47,577 bases of DNA from an uncultured Blautia sp. (GCA_934426285.1 CAKRYE010000011.1:1-47577); one strand, 5' to 3'; shown: positions 1 to 7,577, counted from the first letter of the stretch. Notes: generated by a model not told the origin, from the sequence alone. A program made the numbers and translations.

Positions 1-129
1 GGTATCACAGGTGTTGAGATCGCTGCACGTATCATCAAAGAGTGCAAGCCATACTGTCAGGGTGTACATATCATGGCGCTTGGCTGGGAATCCAAGATCC
101 CGGATCTGCTGAAACTGGCTGAGATCTAA
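1..129 (+). CDS. C-terminal end of a methylenetetrahydrofolate reductase-like protein (partial)
   Basis: The window opens inside a gene; 42 codons remain before the TAA. The visible residues include GVEIAARIIKECK and GVHIMALGWE. These match the closing barrel strand and helix of the MetF family, which reduces methylene-THF to methyl-THF for methionine synthesis or one-carbon metabolism. The catalytic part lies outside the window. A homocysteine S-methyltransferase/MetF fusion or another TIM-barrel protein cannot be excluded. A strong hairpin terminator follows 42 nt downstream, so this is the last gene of its transcript. Confidence 0.6.
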   Translation, partial: GITGVEIAARIIKECKPYCQGVHIMALGWESKIPDLLKLAEI

Positions 130-170
130 AACGTAAATCTCTGAACTGAGAATCTGAAAATTATTATCAG

Positions 171-227
171 GAGCTGTCTGAATTTCGGATGCAAAGCCTG
201 CATCCGGGGCGGACAGCTCTTTTATTT
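171..227 (+). terminator. intrinsic terminator after the MetF-like gene
   Basis: GAGCTGTC (171-178) pairs with GACAGCTC (212-219). A second internal stem, GGATGC/GCATCC, sits inside the loop, and a T-rich run follows (TTTTATTT). This separates the MetF-like gene from the ridA promoter. Confidence 0.85.
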
Positions 228-238
228 GAAAAAGAACA

Positions 239-267
239 TTGACGGCACAGGATTTTGGCGCTATCAT
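239..267 (+). promoter_or_regulatory. promoter for ridA-hisC
   Basis: TTGACG at 239-244 and TATCAT at 262-267 are separated by exactly 17 nt, a good sigma-A-type promoter. The predicted start near 274 gives a 5' UTR of about 60 nt. Confidence 0.7.
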
Positions 268-279
268 TAATGAAAACTT

Positions 280-305
280 GTAACTGTGAAACTGTGAACA
301 GTTAC
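280..305. repeat. inverted repeat in the ridA 5' UTR
   Basis: GTAACTGT (280-287) and ACAGTTAC (298-305) form a perfect 8-bp inverted repeat around a 10-nt loop. The 3' half contains GTGAACAGT, which recurs in inverted form at 20199-20209 and partly at 8721-8730. It could be an RNA hairpin in the leader or a remnant of a small intergenic repeat family. Confidence 0.55.
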
Positions 306-335
306 AAAACTAAATATACTGGAGGTAATGACATC

Positions 336-710
336 ATGAAGACAATTGAGACAAAGAATGCACCGGCAGCAATCGGACCATATTCTCAGGCGAAAGTAGC
401 CAATGGATTTGTATATGCATCCGGACAGGTTCCGCTGGACCCGGCCACAGGAGAAGTGGTAGGAACTACTATTGAAGAACAGACAGAACAGATTATGAAG
501 AATATCGGTGCTATCCTTGAAGTAGCAGGAGTTACCTATGAAAATGTGATCAAAACCACCTGTTTCCTGGCGGAAATGGCAGATTTTGGAGCTTTTAATG
601 CAGTTTATGATAAATATTTTACCGGAAAACCGGCCCGTTCCTGTGTAGCTGTAAAGCAGCTTCCTAAGAATGTGCTGGCAGAGGTTGAAGTGATTGCAGT
701 AGTAGAATAA
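336..710 (+). CDS. ridA: RidA family enamine/imine deaminase
   Basis: This 124-residue protein matches the full length of the YjgF/YER057c/UK114 family. The family hydrolyses reactive 2-aminoacrylate and related enamines, released by PLP enzymes such as threonine dehydratase, to keto acids and ammonia. Family residues are visible: Y16 in IGPYS, R101 in PARSC and E116 in LAEVEV. The start at 336 follows GGAGGTAATGACATC. The reading frame stays open upstream to 255, but that stretch lies in the promoter region and has no ribosome binding site. Next to hisC, a PLP-dependent aminotransferase, it may protect PLP enzymes. Confidence 0.93.
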   Translation: MKTIETKNAPAAIGPYSQAKVANGFVYASGQVPLDPATGEVVGTTIEEQTEQIMKNIGAILEVAGVTYENVIKTTCFLAEMADFGAFNAVYDKYFTGKPARSCVAVKQLPKNVLAEVEVIAVVE

Positions 711-738
711 GAAAACCGGCCAAGAAAGGAAATACAAA

Positions 739-1794
739 ATGAGTACCTGGGAAGATAATGTGCGTAAAGTAATTCCATATACACCTGGCGAGCAGCCGAA
801 CCAGCCAGATATGATCAAGCTGAATACCAATGAAAATCCTTATCCCCCTGCACCGGGGGTTGAGAAGGCTCTTAGAGAGCTGGAGACAGATACTATGAGA
901 CTATATCCGGATCCTACAGCAGGAGATCTGGTCCATGCCATTGCAGAGAGATATGATCTGAAGGATGAACAGGTTTTTGTGGGTGTGGGTTCTGATGATG
1001 TGCTGGCTATGAGTTTTCTGACTTTTTTTAATTCAGAAAAGCCGGTTCTTTTTCCTGACATAACCTATTCTTTTTACGATGTGTGGGCAGATCTGTTTCG
1101 GATTCCTTATGAGCGTCCGGCTCTGGATGAGAATTTCCACATCCGGAAAGAAGATTATTTCAGAGAAAACGGAGGAGTGATCTTTCCAAATCCTAATGCA
1201 CCAACAGGTGTAGAACTGCCCTTAGAGGATGTGGAGGATATTATCTGTCATAACCGGGATGTGATCGTGATCGTAGATGAGGCATATGTGGATTTTGGAG
1301 GTACATCTGCAGTTTCACTGATTGAAAAATATGACAATCTTCTGGTAGTGCAGACCTTTTCCAAGTCCAGATCTCTGGCAGGAATGCGTATTGGCTTTGC
1401 CTGCGGTAATGCAAAACTGATCAAATATCTGAATGATGTGAAATATTCCTTTAATTCCTATACTATGGATCGTACAGCTCTGGCTGCCGGTGTGGCAGCA
1501 GTGAAAGATCAGGAATATTTTGAGGAAACCTGTAATAAGATCATAGAGACCAGGGAATGGACAAAAAAAGAGTTAAAGGCCCTTGGCTTTTCTTTTCAGG
1601 ATTCCAAATCTAATTTTATTTTTGCATCTCATGAGAACTGTCCGGCAGCTGAGCTTTTTGCAGCGTTAAGGGAAAAGCATATTTATGTGAGATATTTTCC
1701 TAAGGGACGTACAGCAAACTTCCTTCGTATTACTATTGGAACCAGGGAGGAAATGCAGAAATTTATTGACTTTTTGAAAGAATATTTGAAATAG
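739..1794 (+). CDS. hisC: histidinol-phosphate aminotransferase
   Basis: A 351-residue class I/II fold PLP aminotransferase of the HisC family, which converts imidazole-acetol phosphate to histidinol phosphate in histidine synthesis. It shows the substrate-side segment KLNTNENPYPP near the N terminus, FPNPNAPTG in the middle, the IVDEAYVDF strand with the PLP-pyridine Asp, and the Schiff-base lysine K209 in TFSKSRSLAGMRIG. It follows ridA by 28 nt with AAGAAAGGA upstream of ATG, so the two are probably co-transcribed. No other his genes are present. Some HisC homologues also accept aromatic amino acids, so the exact substrate is inferred from the family. Confidence 0.92.
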   Translation: MSTWEDNVRKVIPYTPGEQPNQPDMIKLNTNENPYPPAPGVEKALRELETDTMRLYPDPTAGDLVHAIAERYDLKDEQVFVGVGSDDVLAMSFLTFFNSEKPVLFPDITYSFYDVWADLFRIPYERPALDENFHIRKEDYFRENGGVIFPNPNAPTGVELPLEDVEDIICHNRDVIVIVDEAYVDFGGTSAVSLIEKYDNLLVVQTFSKSRSLAGMRIGFACGNAKLIKYLNDVKYSFNSYTMDRTALAAGVAAVKDQEYFEETCNKIIETREWTKKELKALGFSFQDSKSNFIFASHENCPAAELFAALREKHIYVRYFPKGRTANFLRITIGTREEMQKFIDFLKEYLK

Positions 1795-1802
1795 GAGGTT
1801 TT

Positions 1803-2303
1803 ATGGAAGCACTGGTACAATGGTTTTCCCATAACCTTTCACAGTATATTTCTCCGGAGGGAGCGGTATTTATTATTTCTATGATTCCCCTTCTGGAGTT
1901 ACGAGGAGGGCTTTTGGCAGCGTCTCTTCTGAAAATACCGGCGGTGACGGCAATTCCCCTGTGTATAGCAGGAAATATTATTCCCATTCCCTTTATTCTG
2001 CTTTTCATCAGAAAGATTTTCAAGGTGATGAAAAAGACAAAGATTTTCCGGGGATTGATCCAGAAGCTGGAAGACCGGGCAATGGGAAAAAGCGATCAGG
2101 TAAAAAAATATGAGTTCTGGGGGTTGACCTTGTTTGTGGGAATTCCACTTCCCGGAACAGGGGCATGGACAGGCTCTCTGATCGCTTCTCTGCTGGAGAT
2201 TGATATTAAGAAATCTTCGCTGGCAATCCTTACCGGAATTATTATGGCAACCGTGATCATGTATGTGGTTTCCTATGGAGTTGTAGGAAATCTGGTTCAC
2301 TGA
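1803..2303 (+). CDS. COG2426 small multi-drug export-like membrane protein
   Basis: A 166-residue integral membrane protein with about four to five hydrophobic segments. It carries the family hallmarks IPLLELRGGLLAA near residues 28-40 and VGIPLPGTGAWTGSLIA near 104-120, typical of COG2426 (Pfam Sm_multidrug_ex). The family name suggests drug export, but a transport function is poorly established and the PLPGTG signature resembles DedA/SNARE-associated proteins. It starts 8 nt after hisC behind TAGGAGGTTTT, so it is co-transcribed with hisC. It converges with the pilus operon on the other strand, with 33 nt between them. Confidence 0.85.
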   Translation: MEALVQWFSHNLSQYISPEGAVFIISMIPLLELRGGLLAASLLKIPAVTAIPLCIAGNIIPIPFILLFIRKIFKVMKKTKIFRGLIQKLEDRAMGKSDQVKKYEFWGLTLFVGIPLPGTGAWTGSLIASLLEIDIKKSSLAILTGIIMATVIMYVVSYGVVGNLVH

Positions 2304-2336
2304 TTAAGATTGACTGTGTAATGCAGAATGTGCAGA

Positions 2337-3401
2337 TCAGAGCAGTTTACGTTTCAGCATATCTGCATTGGCGGCATATTTCAGGACTGTTTCTTTTGTG
2401 ATGCGGTTCTGCCGGAATAATTCCAGCAGACTCTGATCCATGGAACGCATGCCCTCATGGGCAGAGGAAGAAATTACACCATCGATTTGATGTACCTTAT
2501 TGTCCCGGATCATATTTCGGATGGCAGGATTCAGGCGCATCACTTCAAAAACAGGGATGTTGTGGCCTTCCACATCCGGCACCAGCTGTTGGGAGATAAC
2601 TGCCTGAAGAACCATGGAAAGCTGGATGGAAATCTGGCGCTGCTGTGAGGGCTCGAAGACATCTACGATACGTCCGATGGTGTTGGCAGCTCCGATGGTA
2701 TGCAGACTGGACAGGACCAAATGACCTGTTTCAGCAGCAGTCATAGCAGTCTGGATCGTTTCATAGTCTCTCATTTCTCCAAGAAGGATTACGTCAGGGC
2801 TCTGGCGGAGAGTGGCGCGCAGAGATACCAGATAGCTTTCTGTGTCTGTGCAGATCTCCCTCTGGCTGACAATGCAGCGGTCATGTCTGTGCAGATATTC
2901 CAGAGGATCCTCCAGAGTAATAATATGACCTTCTCTGGAATGGTTGATCTTGTCCACAAGGCAGGCCATGGTGGTAGATTTACCGCTTCCTGCAGGGCCT
3001 GTAACCAGTACCATACCTTTGGTAAAATCAGCAGTGGACATGACATCCTCAGGAATATGGAGGATGTCAGGATTGGGCAGCTCAAAAGCAATCACGCGGA
3101 TCACAGCTGCCAGGGAACCTCTTTGCCTGTAGGCATTTACACGGAATCTGGACAGTCCGGGGACAGAGAAGGAGAAATCATCATCCCCTGTATTCAGGAA
3201 AGAATCAATATTTCTGTTATTAGCCAGCTGATAGATCTGCCGGATCAGGGCGTCTGTATCAGCTGGCATTAGTTTTTCTCCGTAGGTAGAGAGCTTGCCG
3301 TCAATTTTTACAGACAAAGGTCTGCCGGCTATGATAAAAATATCAGAGGCATGTCTGGTAGCTGAATAGGATAAAAAATCCGGGATATTGGATGATGTCA
3401 T
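2337..3401 (-). CDS. PilT-like type IV pilus retraction ATPase
   Basis: A 354-residue secretion ATPase. Near the N terminus ASDIFIIAGRPLSVKIDG is the PilT-type PAS-like start. Walker A is GPAGSGKST (135-143), the Walker B region is DVILLGEMR (203-211) and the His box is TGHLVLSSLHT (225-235). A C-terminal NPAIRNMIRDNKVHQI segment is characteristic of PilT/PilU rather than PilB. The start at 3401 has AAAGGAG 8 nt upstream, and its ATGA overlaps the stop of the upstream gene. An upstream in-frame ATG at 3473 lies inside the previous gene and lacks a Shine-Dalgarno site. It is the last gene of the operon and the only ATPase in it. PilT normally depolymerises pili, so a separate PilB would be needed for assembly. 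Confidence 0.9.
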   Translation of the reverse strand: MTSSNIPDFLSYSATRHASDIFIIAGRPLSVKIDGKLSTYGEKLMPADTDALIRQIYQLANNRNIDSFLNTGDDDFSFSVPGLSRFRVNAYRQRGSLAAVIRVIAFELPNPDILHIPEDVMSTADFTKGMVLVTGPAGSGKSTTMACLVDKINHSREGHIITLEDPLEYLHRHDRCIVSQREICTDTESYLVSLRATLRQSPDVILLGEMRDYETIQTAMTAAETGHLVLSSLHTIGAANTIGRIVDVFEPSQQRQISIQLSMVLQAVISQQLVPDVEGHNIPVFEVMRLNPAIRNMIRDNKVHQIDGVISSSAHEGMRSMDQSLLELFRQNRITKETVLKYAANADMLKRKLL

Positions 3402-3892
3402 TTTGTTTCTCCTTTGTTGTAAACAGGCTGCCGGGTGTCTGGAGTCCAGGTTCCGGTGCTGATGGTTTTCCATGTAAGGATTTTGAAGTCAGGCAAAGCG
3501 GAGGCACCGGCATATTCTGCTTTTGCTTCCACGTAGAGTGCCAGAGTGTCTGAATAATCCACAGTGAAGGAAAAGATTTCTGACTGTCTGGACCAGACAG
3601 TATTTTTAAAGCTTTCTTCCAGATTTTTCATCTGGGAAAGATAGTGCTCCCTGTCAGAAGCGGATTCGGCAGTTTTCTGGATATATTCTGTGATTTCTGT
3701 ATACTGTGCAGTGGCATCGGAACAGGCTTTATAATAGGCTGTAGTCTGATCCAGGGACAGCTGGCTGGTCTGCAGATCCTGACGGGAAGTACCCAGAGCA
3801 AGGAGTGACAGGATCACCATGCACAGGATAGAAAAGATGACAAACATGGAGGGCAGACCACTGGAAAGAAATACAGTTCTGTGTTTATTCAT
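3398..3892 (-). CDS. membrane-anchored protein of the pilus-like operon, unknown function
   Basis: A 164-residue protein not matched to a known family. A short basic N terminus (MNKHR) is followed by one hydrophobic helix (about residues 13-33), then a charged extracytoplasmic region of about 130 residues with many Gln/Thr/Glu. This is a bitopic, pilus-subunit-like layout. It has no clear prepilin peptidase motif. It overlaps both neighbours by 4 nt (ATGA), which suggests translational coupling and a fixed stoichiometry with the pseudopilin upstream and the PilT-like ATPase downstream. A role as minor pilin or assembly factor is inferred only from context. Confidence 0.75.
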   Translation of the reverse strand: MNKHRTVFLSSGLPSMFVIFSILCMVILSLLALGTSRQDLQTSQLSLDQTTAYYKACSDATAQYTEITEYIQKTAESASDREHYLSQMKNLEESFKNTVWSRQSEIFSFTVDYSDTLALYVEAKAEYAGASALPDFKILTWKTISTGTWTPDTRQPVYNKGETK

Positions 3893-4332
3893 GTCCCGGC
3901 CTCCTTTCCGGAAAAGGGAAAGGTGATAACAGTTTCATATAGGATTGTATGAGAAGCGTTGTAAAAGGTCAGTTCAGCTTCTTTTTTTGTGTTTGAGAGG
4001 GAAAGTTGTACAGACAGGCTGTACTGTGCCTCATCTTTGGAACAGATCGTCCATTCTTTGTCATAATAATAGTAAATTTTATCAGATTCTGCAATACCTC
4101 CGGGAAGGAGTGATAAAAAGTCATCGGGATTTCCGGTCCAGCCCTCCAGAATTTCTCCTGCAGAAACAGTCAGCGTCTGGAGGTGATTCAGCTCCCGGGC
4201 TTTTCTGCGGTCTGTGGCGGCTGCAGCGAAAATCCGGATGCATGCAGTACAGGCCAGGGCCAGGATCAGGATAGAAAGGATCATTTCCATCAGAAAAAGA
4301 CTGGATCCGGAACGTTTATTAAGCTTTTGCAT
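3889..4332 (-). CDS. type IV prepilin-like protein
   Basis: A 147-residue protein with the basic leader MQKLNKRSGSS, then LFLMEMILSILILALACTACIRIF. A Glu follows five residues after a small residue at the start of a hydrophobic helix, which resembles a class III (prepilin peptidase) signal with Ser rather than Gly at -1. The C-terminal 110 residues are soluble and Tyr-rich (KIYYYYDKEW). The start at 4332 has GAAAGGA upstream. An alternative ATG at 4353 overlaps the previous stop as ATGA but lacks a good ribosome binding site. It overlaps the next gene by 4 nt. It is probably a minor pilin; no prepilin peptidase gene is in the window. Confidence 0.7.
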   Translation of the reverse strand: MQKLNKRSGSSLFLMEMILSILILALACTACIRIFAAAATDRRKARELNHLQTLTVSAGEILEGWTGNPDDFLSLLPGGIAESDKIYYYYDKEWTICSKDEAQYSLSVQLSLSNTKKEAELTFYNASHTILYETVITFPFSGKEAGT

Positions 4333-4349
4333 AGTAATTATCCTTTCTG

Positions 4350-4838
4350 TCATGGAGTCCCGGAGTGCAGAACCAGGCTGCTCTGTTCTCCCTGGCAATC
4401 CTGAAATGTGATCTGGTAAAAGTGACCGGAGGTTTCCTGTACCCTGAAATCATTGAGACTGGCAATGATAGTTCCCATTTCAGGAGAGGGGGAGGTGTCT
4501 GCAGCTGTGAAAAGCTCCTTCAGACTGTTGTCCTGCAGATAAATATAGGTAATATATTTTGTTCCCTCTATTGTATCGGTCATGCACAGGGCCTGTGAAT
4601 TTCCCAGAGTGTCACAGTAGATTTCCTGATCTGCGCCGGTGTCATGCTGCCGGAACTTGGCTGTTACATAGGCAGAGGCAGTGTACAGGTTATTGTTTTT
4701 TTGACTGCCGGCAACAGAAACGCTGTAGGCTCTGGCTCCGAATAAAAGCATAAGTAAAAGGAAAAGGAGAAATAAGCCAAAGATCATGACAACAAAAATT
4801 CTGTGGACAGAGTGCCTGGGAGATGGTTTGTCATTCAT
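4350..4838 (-). CDS. DUF4860-like membrane-anchored pilus operon protein
   Basis: A 162-residue protein with a cytoplasmic basic start (MNDKPSPRHSVHR), one strong transmembrane helix (about residues 14-37) and an extracytoplasmic domain of about 120 residues. The segment TASAYVTAKFRQHD right after the membrane and the later ALCMTDTIEGTKYITYIYLQDNSLKELF recall the DUF4860 proteins found in clostridial PilC/PilT operons. This match is from memory of the family. It overlaps the upstream gene by 4 nt and is probably a structural or assembly component of the filament. Confidence 0.7.
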   Translation of the reverse strand: MNDKPSPRHSVHRIFVVMIFGLFLLFLLLMLLFGARAYSVSVAGSQKNNNLYTASAYVTAKFRQHDTGADQEIYCDTLGNSQALCMTDTIEGTKYITYIYLQDNSLKELFTAADTSPSPEMGTIIASLNDFRVQETSGHFYQITFQDCQGEQSSLVLHSGTP

Positions 4839-5185
4839 GAGAGACCTCCCTTCTGCTGAGAAAGAACCAGGACACTGATGGAAGGTAGCAGGTTAGAGCC
4901 GTTGGGCACATATTCTACCACAAATTTATCAGGGTCATAGGAGATTTTATAATCTGTAAGCAATTCCTCCAGATTCTGGGGATAGTTTCCGGTCAGCGCA
5001 TAGGTATGGATAGCTCCCTGCTCCAGCGCTCTTTTTAAAGTAGTCTGTTCTTTTGTGACAGCCTCCCGGCCTGCACCTGTGATGCCCAGATAGAAGATCA
5101 GACAGACAGCCGCCAGAAGCAGTAGGGGAAGGAATGTCTGCAGTTTTCTTTTTATCCGTGCTCTGTCTGTTTCAAATATATCCAT
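4835..5185 (-). CDS. small membrane protein with GspG-like tail, pilus operon
   Basis: A 116-residue protein. A charged cytoplasmic start (MDIFETDRARIKRK) is followed by a hydrophobic helix (about 17-35) and an extracytoplasmic part. That part includes ALTGNYPQNLEELLTDY, which resembles the conserved loop of GspG/PulG-type pseudopilins. Unlike pseudopilins it has no G/FTLxE signal, so it would stay membrane-anchored. The start at 5185 has GAGGTG 7 nt upstream and begins 10 nt after the PilC gene. The frame stays open to 5224 but that would overlap pilC without a Shine-Dalgarno site. Its function is unknown; a platform or filament cap role is inferred. Confidence 0.7.
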   Translation of the reverse strand: MDIFETDRARIKRKLQTFLPLLLLAAVCLIFYLGITGAGREAVTKEQTTLKRALEQGAIHTYALTGNYPQNLEELLTDYKISYDPDKFVVEYVPNGSNLLPSISVLVLSQQKGGLS

Positions 5186-5195
5186 AGCAGTCACC

Positions 5196-6239
5196 TCAAA
5201 TTGCAATATCGGAAAGGATTCCAAGGAGCGGCATCATTACAGAAAGGAGAACCAGACCGATCAGGACAGAGAATATGATTACGATGGTTGGTTCTACAAT
5301 GGAGATAAGGTTTCCTGTAACTGTCAGCGAGGAATCGCGGTAGCGCAGGGCAAGCCGATTCATAACTTCGTCGGCAGAGCCGGCCCGCAGCCCTACAGTG
5401 ATCAGCCTTGCTTCCATTCCCTGAAAAAGTCCTGAGTCAGACAATGCATTTTCCAGCAGAGCACCTTCTTCCAGCAAAGCGCAGGCTTTTGCATTTTTTT
5501 TCTTAATATCCGGCTGGGAAATAAGCTGTCCGGCCATTTCCAGAGTGGTAATATGATCCATGCCGCTGTGAAGTCCCATGGCAATGGCCTGGGTCAGTCT
5601 TGCATAATCGGCAGAAATGGAGATTTCCCTTATATGGGGAAGATGACCGGCCAGGTTCTGCAGATAAATGCGTCCTCTGGGAGTAAAGAAAAGAACAGCA
5701 AAGGCAGCAATTATTACCAGGATCGCGGCGAATACTACAGCGGAGTATTGGCTGATCATGCTTCCGGCATGGAAAAGACCGTTGGAGAACTGATTCATTT
5801 CCAATCCCATCTGCTGAAATACCTGGCGGAATACAGGCAGGACCTTTGCCAGAAGGATAAGGATTACAGCAGCCATCATCATAAGCATGAGAAGGGGATA
5901 GGTGACTGCACTTTTAATATTTTCGGATATTTCCATCTCCTGCTGGTAGTGCTGGGAGAGGCTGTTCAGTACCTCATCCAGGCATCCGGTTTCTTCCCCG
6001 ATTTTTACATAAGAGATCATAGAGTCCGGAAAAAGACCGGTGTTGTGGAGAGAGGTATAAAAGGAACCGTTTTCTTCATAGTCTGTCTGGAGGGACTGGA
6101 AAAAATCTCTTCCCCTTTGGGTATGACTGTCCTCCAGCATCAGCTGGATTCCTTCTGCGCAGGAAATTCCGGAGTGCAGAAGTATGGAAAACTGTTCGCA
6201 GAAATAAAAAAGCTCCTGATTGGTCAGTTTTGTTTTCAT
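5196..6239 (-). CDS. type II secretion system F / PilC-like inner membrane platform protein
   Basis: A 347-residue protein with the two-repeat GspF/PilC layout. Repeat one holds FCEQFSILLHSGISCAEGI near the N terminus and VKIGEETGCLDEVL near residue 90. Repeat two holds LTQAIAMGLHSGM and VGLRAGSADEVMNRL. Transmembrane helices lie after each repeat and at the C terminus. This is the membrane platform that contacts the assembly and retraction ATPases of type IV pili and type II secretion. The start at 6239 has GAAAGGA 9 nt upstream. An ATG at 6278 overlaps the upstream stop but has no ribosome binding site. Confidence 0.9.
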   Translation of the reverse strand: MKTKLTNQELFYFCEQFSILLHSGISCAEGIQLMLEDSHTQRGRDFFQSLQTDYEENGSFYTSLHNTGLFPDSMISYVKIGEETGCLDEVLNSLSQHYQQEMEISENIKSAVTYPLLMLMMMAAVILILLAKVLPVFRQVFQQMGLEMNQFSNGLFHAGSMISQYSAVVFAAILVIIAAFAVLFFTPRGRIYLQNLAGHLPHIREISISADYARLTQAIAMGLHSGMDHITTLEMAGQLISQPDIKKKNAKACALLEEGALLENALSDSGLFQGMEARLITVGLRAGSADEVMNRLALRYRDSSLTVTGNLISIVEPTIVIIFSVLIGLVLLSVMMPLLGILSDIAI

Positions 6240-6274
6240 GAAAATTCTATTCCTTTCTGAAACTTGCGGCAGAC

Positions 6275-7195
6275 TCATCGCGTAAATTGTACAGTGTAAT
6301 TTTCATCATCTCCGATGTATTGCTGAATGGATGCATCTTCCTTGCTGTTTGAGTCAAAGGTGGGATCCATGCGGGACCAGGAATCGCCACTGAATTCCAC
6401 AGCCTTATCCACCCAGCCTCTGGAGCGGATATATATGCTGATCCAGGCATGCTTGACAGTGCCGGCATATCCAATCTGAAGCTTGCAGGGGATGTCGCGG
6501 CTTCTGAGCATGGCTGCTGTAAGGGCGGCGTAGTCAAAACAGATTCCCTTTCCTGTTTCAAGGGTCTGATCCACATCCGGAAGATAATCAGAATCCACAC
6601 TTTCTGCCAGCTCATAATCATAAGTGACATGGCTGATAACATAATTATAAATTGCCTGAAGGGCATCAATGTCTGAGGTATCCTCTGATACAATGGAGAG
6701 GGCAAGCTTGCTGGCTTTTGATTTCGGCGAAAAATTCACATACTGATTGGGATAGAGAAAGGGGAGAAATTCATTATCTAGCTGAACATCCAGATTCTCT
6801 GCAAAAAGAGCGGCATATTGTGTACCGTTTATCTGCTGGTAACAACAGATCTGATAAGTACCACTGCCATCTGTAAAGGGAATTACAGCGGTTTCGCCGG
6901 GCTGTATAAAATAGGAATAGGTAGTTCCGCCGTCTGCTGTCAGCTGAACATTCACCTTCTGTCCTGTGGAATCAGCCACAGCAGTAAGATAACCCTGCGT
7001 GATATTGGAGATATCCAGAGTCAGTGGGGAATTTCCCACAACTTTTTTTCCGGGAGCTTCGGGAACCAGTACCTGAAGAGGGGAATAATCGGGAGGTTCG
7101 TTGGAATCTCCGGCAGAAGCCCCACAGCCTGCCAGAACCAGACAGGAAATCAATACCAGGACGACAAAGACATGGACAAAATGAGGTTTTGACAT
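6275..7195 (-). CDS. transglutaminase-like lipoprotein heading the pilus-like operon
   Basis: A 306-residue secreted lipoprotein. The signal peptide ends in LVLAGC with the lipidated cysteine C24. The C-terminal transglutaminase/protease-like domain has the full triad: C219 in GKGICFDY, H249 in KHAWISIY and D277 in MDPTFD. Such domains act as extracytoplasmic peptidases or cross-linking enzymes. Residues 30-160 are a beta-rich region without a recognised domain. The start at 7195 has AAAGGAAC upstream; the open frame reaching 7480 would run antisense across the riboswitch and is not used. As first gene of the pilus-like operon it may process or cross-link surface subunits, which is an inference from position. 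Confidence 0.88.
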   Translation of the reverse strand: MSKPHFVHVFVVLVLISCLVLAGCGASAGDSNEPPDYSPLQVLVPEAPGKKVVGNSPLTLDISNITQGYLTAVADSTGQKVNVQLTADGGTTYSYFIQPGETAVIPFTDGSGTYQICCYQQINGTQYAALFAENLDVQLDNEFLPFLYPNQYVNFSPKSKASKLALSIVSEDTSDIDALQAIYNYVISHVTYDYELAESVDSDYLPDVDQTLETGKGICFDYAALTAAMLRSRDIPCKLQIGYAGTVKHAWISIYIRSRGWVDKAVEFSGDSWSRMDPTFDSNSKEDASIQQYIGDDENYTVQFTR

Positions 7196-7280
7196 TGGTT
7201 CGTTCCTTTGTGTATATTTAAAATAAAAAATGTGTATATAAAGATGATAGTACTTAGGGTTAAAAGGTATTTCTATCAAC

Positions 7281-7290
7281 AGTATAGCAG
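7281..7290 (-). promoter_or_regulatory. extended -10 promoter for the pilus-like operon
   Basis: Read on the minus strand, TGCTATACT (TGn plus TATACT, 7289-7281) is an extended -10 element with only a weak -35. It would give a 5' UTR of about 80 nt for the transglutaminase lipoprotein gene and lies back to back with the riboswitch promoter. Confidence 0.45.
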
Positions 7291-7358
7291 ATTGGCGGAA
7301 AAAGGAAATGTAATTTACAAAAAAATTAATATTTGTAATAATTGTCGGTAAAACTGTA

Positions 7359-7387
7359 TTGACATTCTCAAAAACGCGGAATATACT
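7359..7387 (+). promoter_or_regulatory. promoter of the riboswitch-protease transcript
   Basis: A perfect TTGACA (7359-7364) and TATACT (7382-7387) are spaced by 17 nt. Transcription would begin near 7394, immediately before the riboswitch aptamer. Confidence 0.85.
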
Positions 7388-7395
7388 ATAGGTAA

Positions 7396-7480
7396 ATAAA
7401 GGCAAACCTGTTGAAAAGCAGGGACGCAAAGCCAAGGGTCTAAGATCAGCATTGCTGATTATGACAGCCGGTTGCCACAT
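7396..7480 (+). ncRNA. cyclic di-GMP-I (GEMM) riboswitch aptamer
   Basis: The conserved core GGCAAACC (7401-7408) is followed by a hairpin closed by a GAAA tetraloop (CTGTT/AGCAG), then GGGACGCAAAGCC (7421-7433). Next comes a second arm with CTAAG and TATG flanking an ATCAGC/GCTGAT stem (7445-7459), then CAGCC. The CTAAG/TATG pair is the tetraloop receptor typical of this class. P1 is GGCAA (7401-7405) with TTGCC (7472-7476). All diagnostic GEMM elements are present in order. It sits just downstream of a strong promoter and upstream of a terminator and a surface-protease gene. Confidence 0.93.
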
Positions 7481-7540
7481 TAAGTTCCGATAATGTAATG
7501 TGATTTCAGGAGAGAGCTGATTTGGATCAGTTTATTATTT

Positions 7541-7577
7541 GTGGTAGCCGTTTATATATAGATAAACGGTTTTTTTT
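7541..7577 (+). terminator. riboswitch expression platform: regulated terminator
   Basis: CCGTTTAT (7548-7555) pairs with ATAAACGG (7562-7569), followed by eight T residues (7570-7577). The upstream arm GTGGTAGCC (7541-7549) can pair over nine positions (two G-U) with GGTTGCCAC (7470-7478), which contains the 3' strand of aptamer P1. Ligand-stabilised P1 would therefore favour the terminator, giving an OFF switch. Confidence 0.85.

Noticed and set aside
255..335. 27-residue N-terminal extension of RidA
   Set aside because: It lies across the promoter and inverted repeat, has no ribosome binding site, and the ATG at 336 with GGAGG gives the exact family length.
7196..7480. 95-residue N-terminal extension of the transglutaminase lipoprotein
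   Set aside because: It would be antisense to the riboswitch and would bury the lipoprotein signal peptide that begins at 7195 behind a good ribosome binding site.
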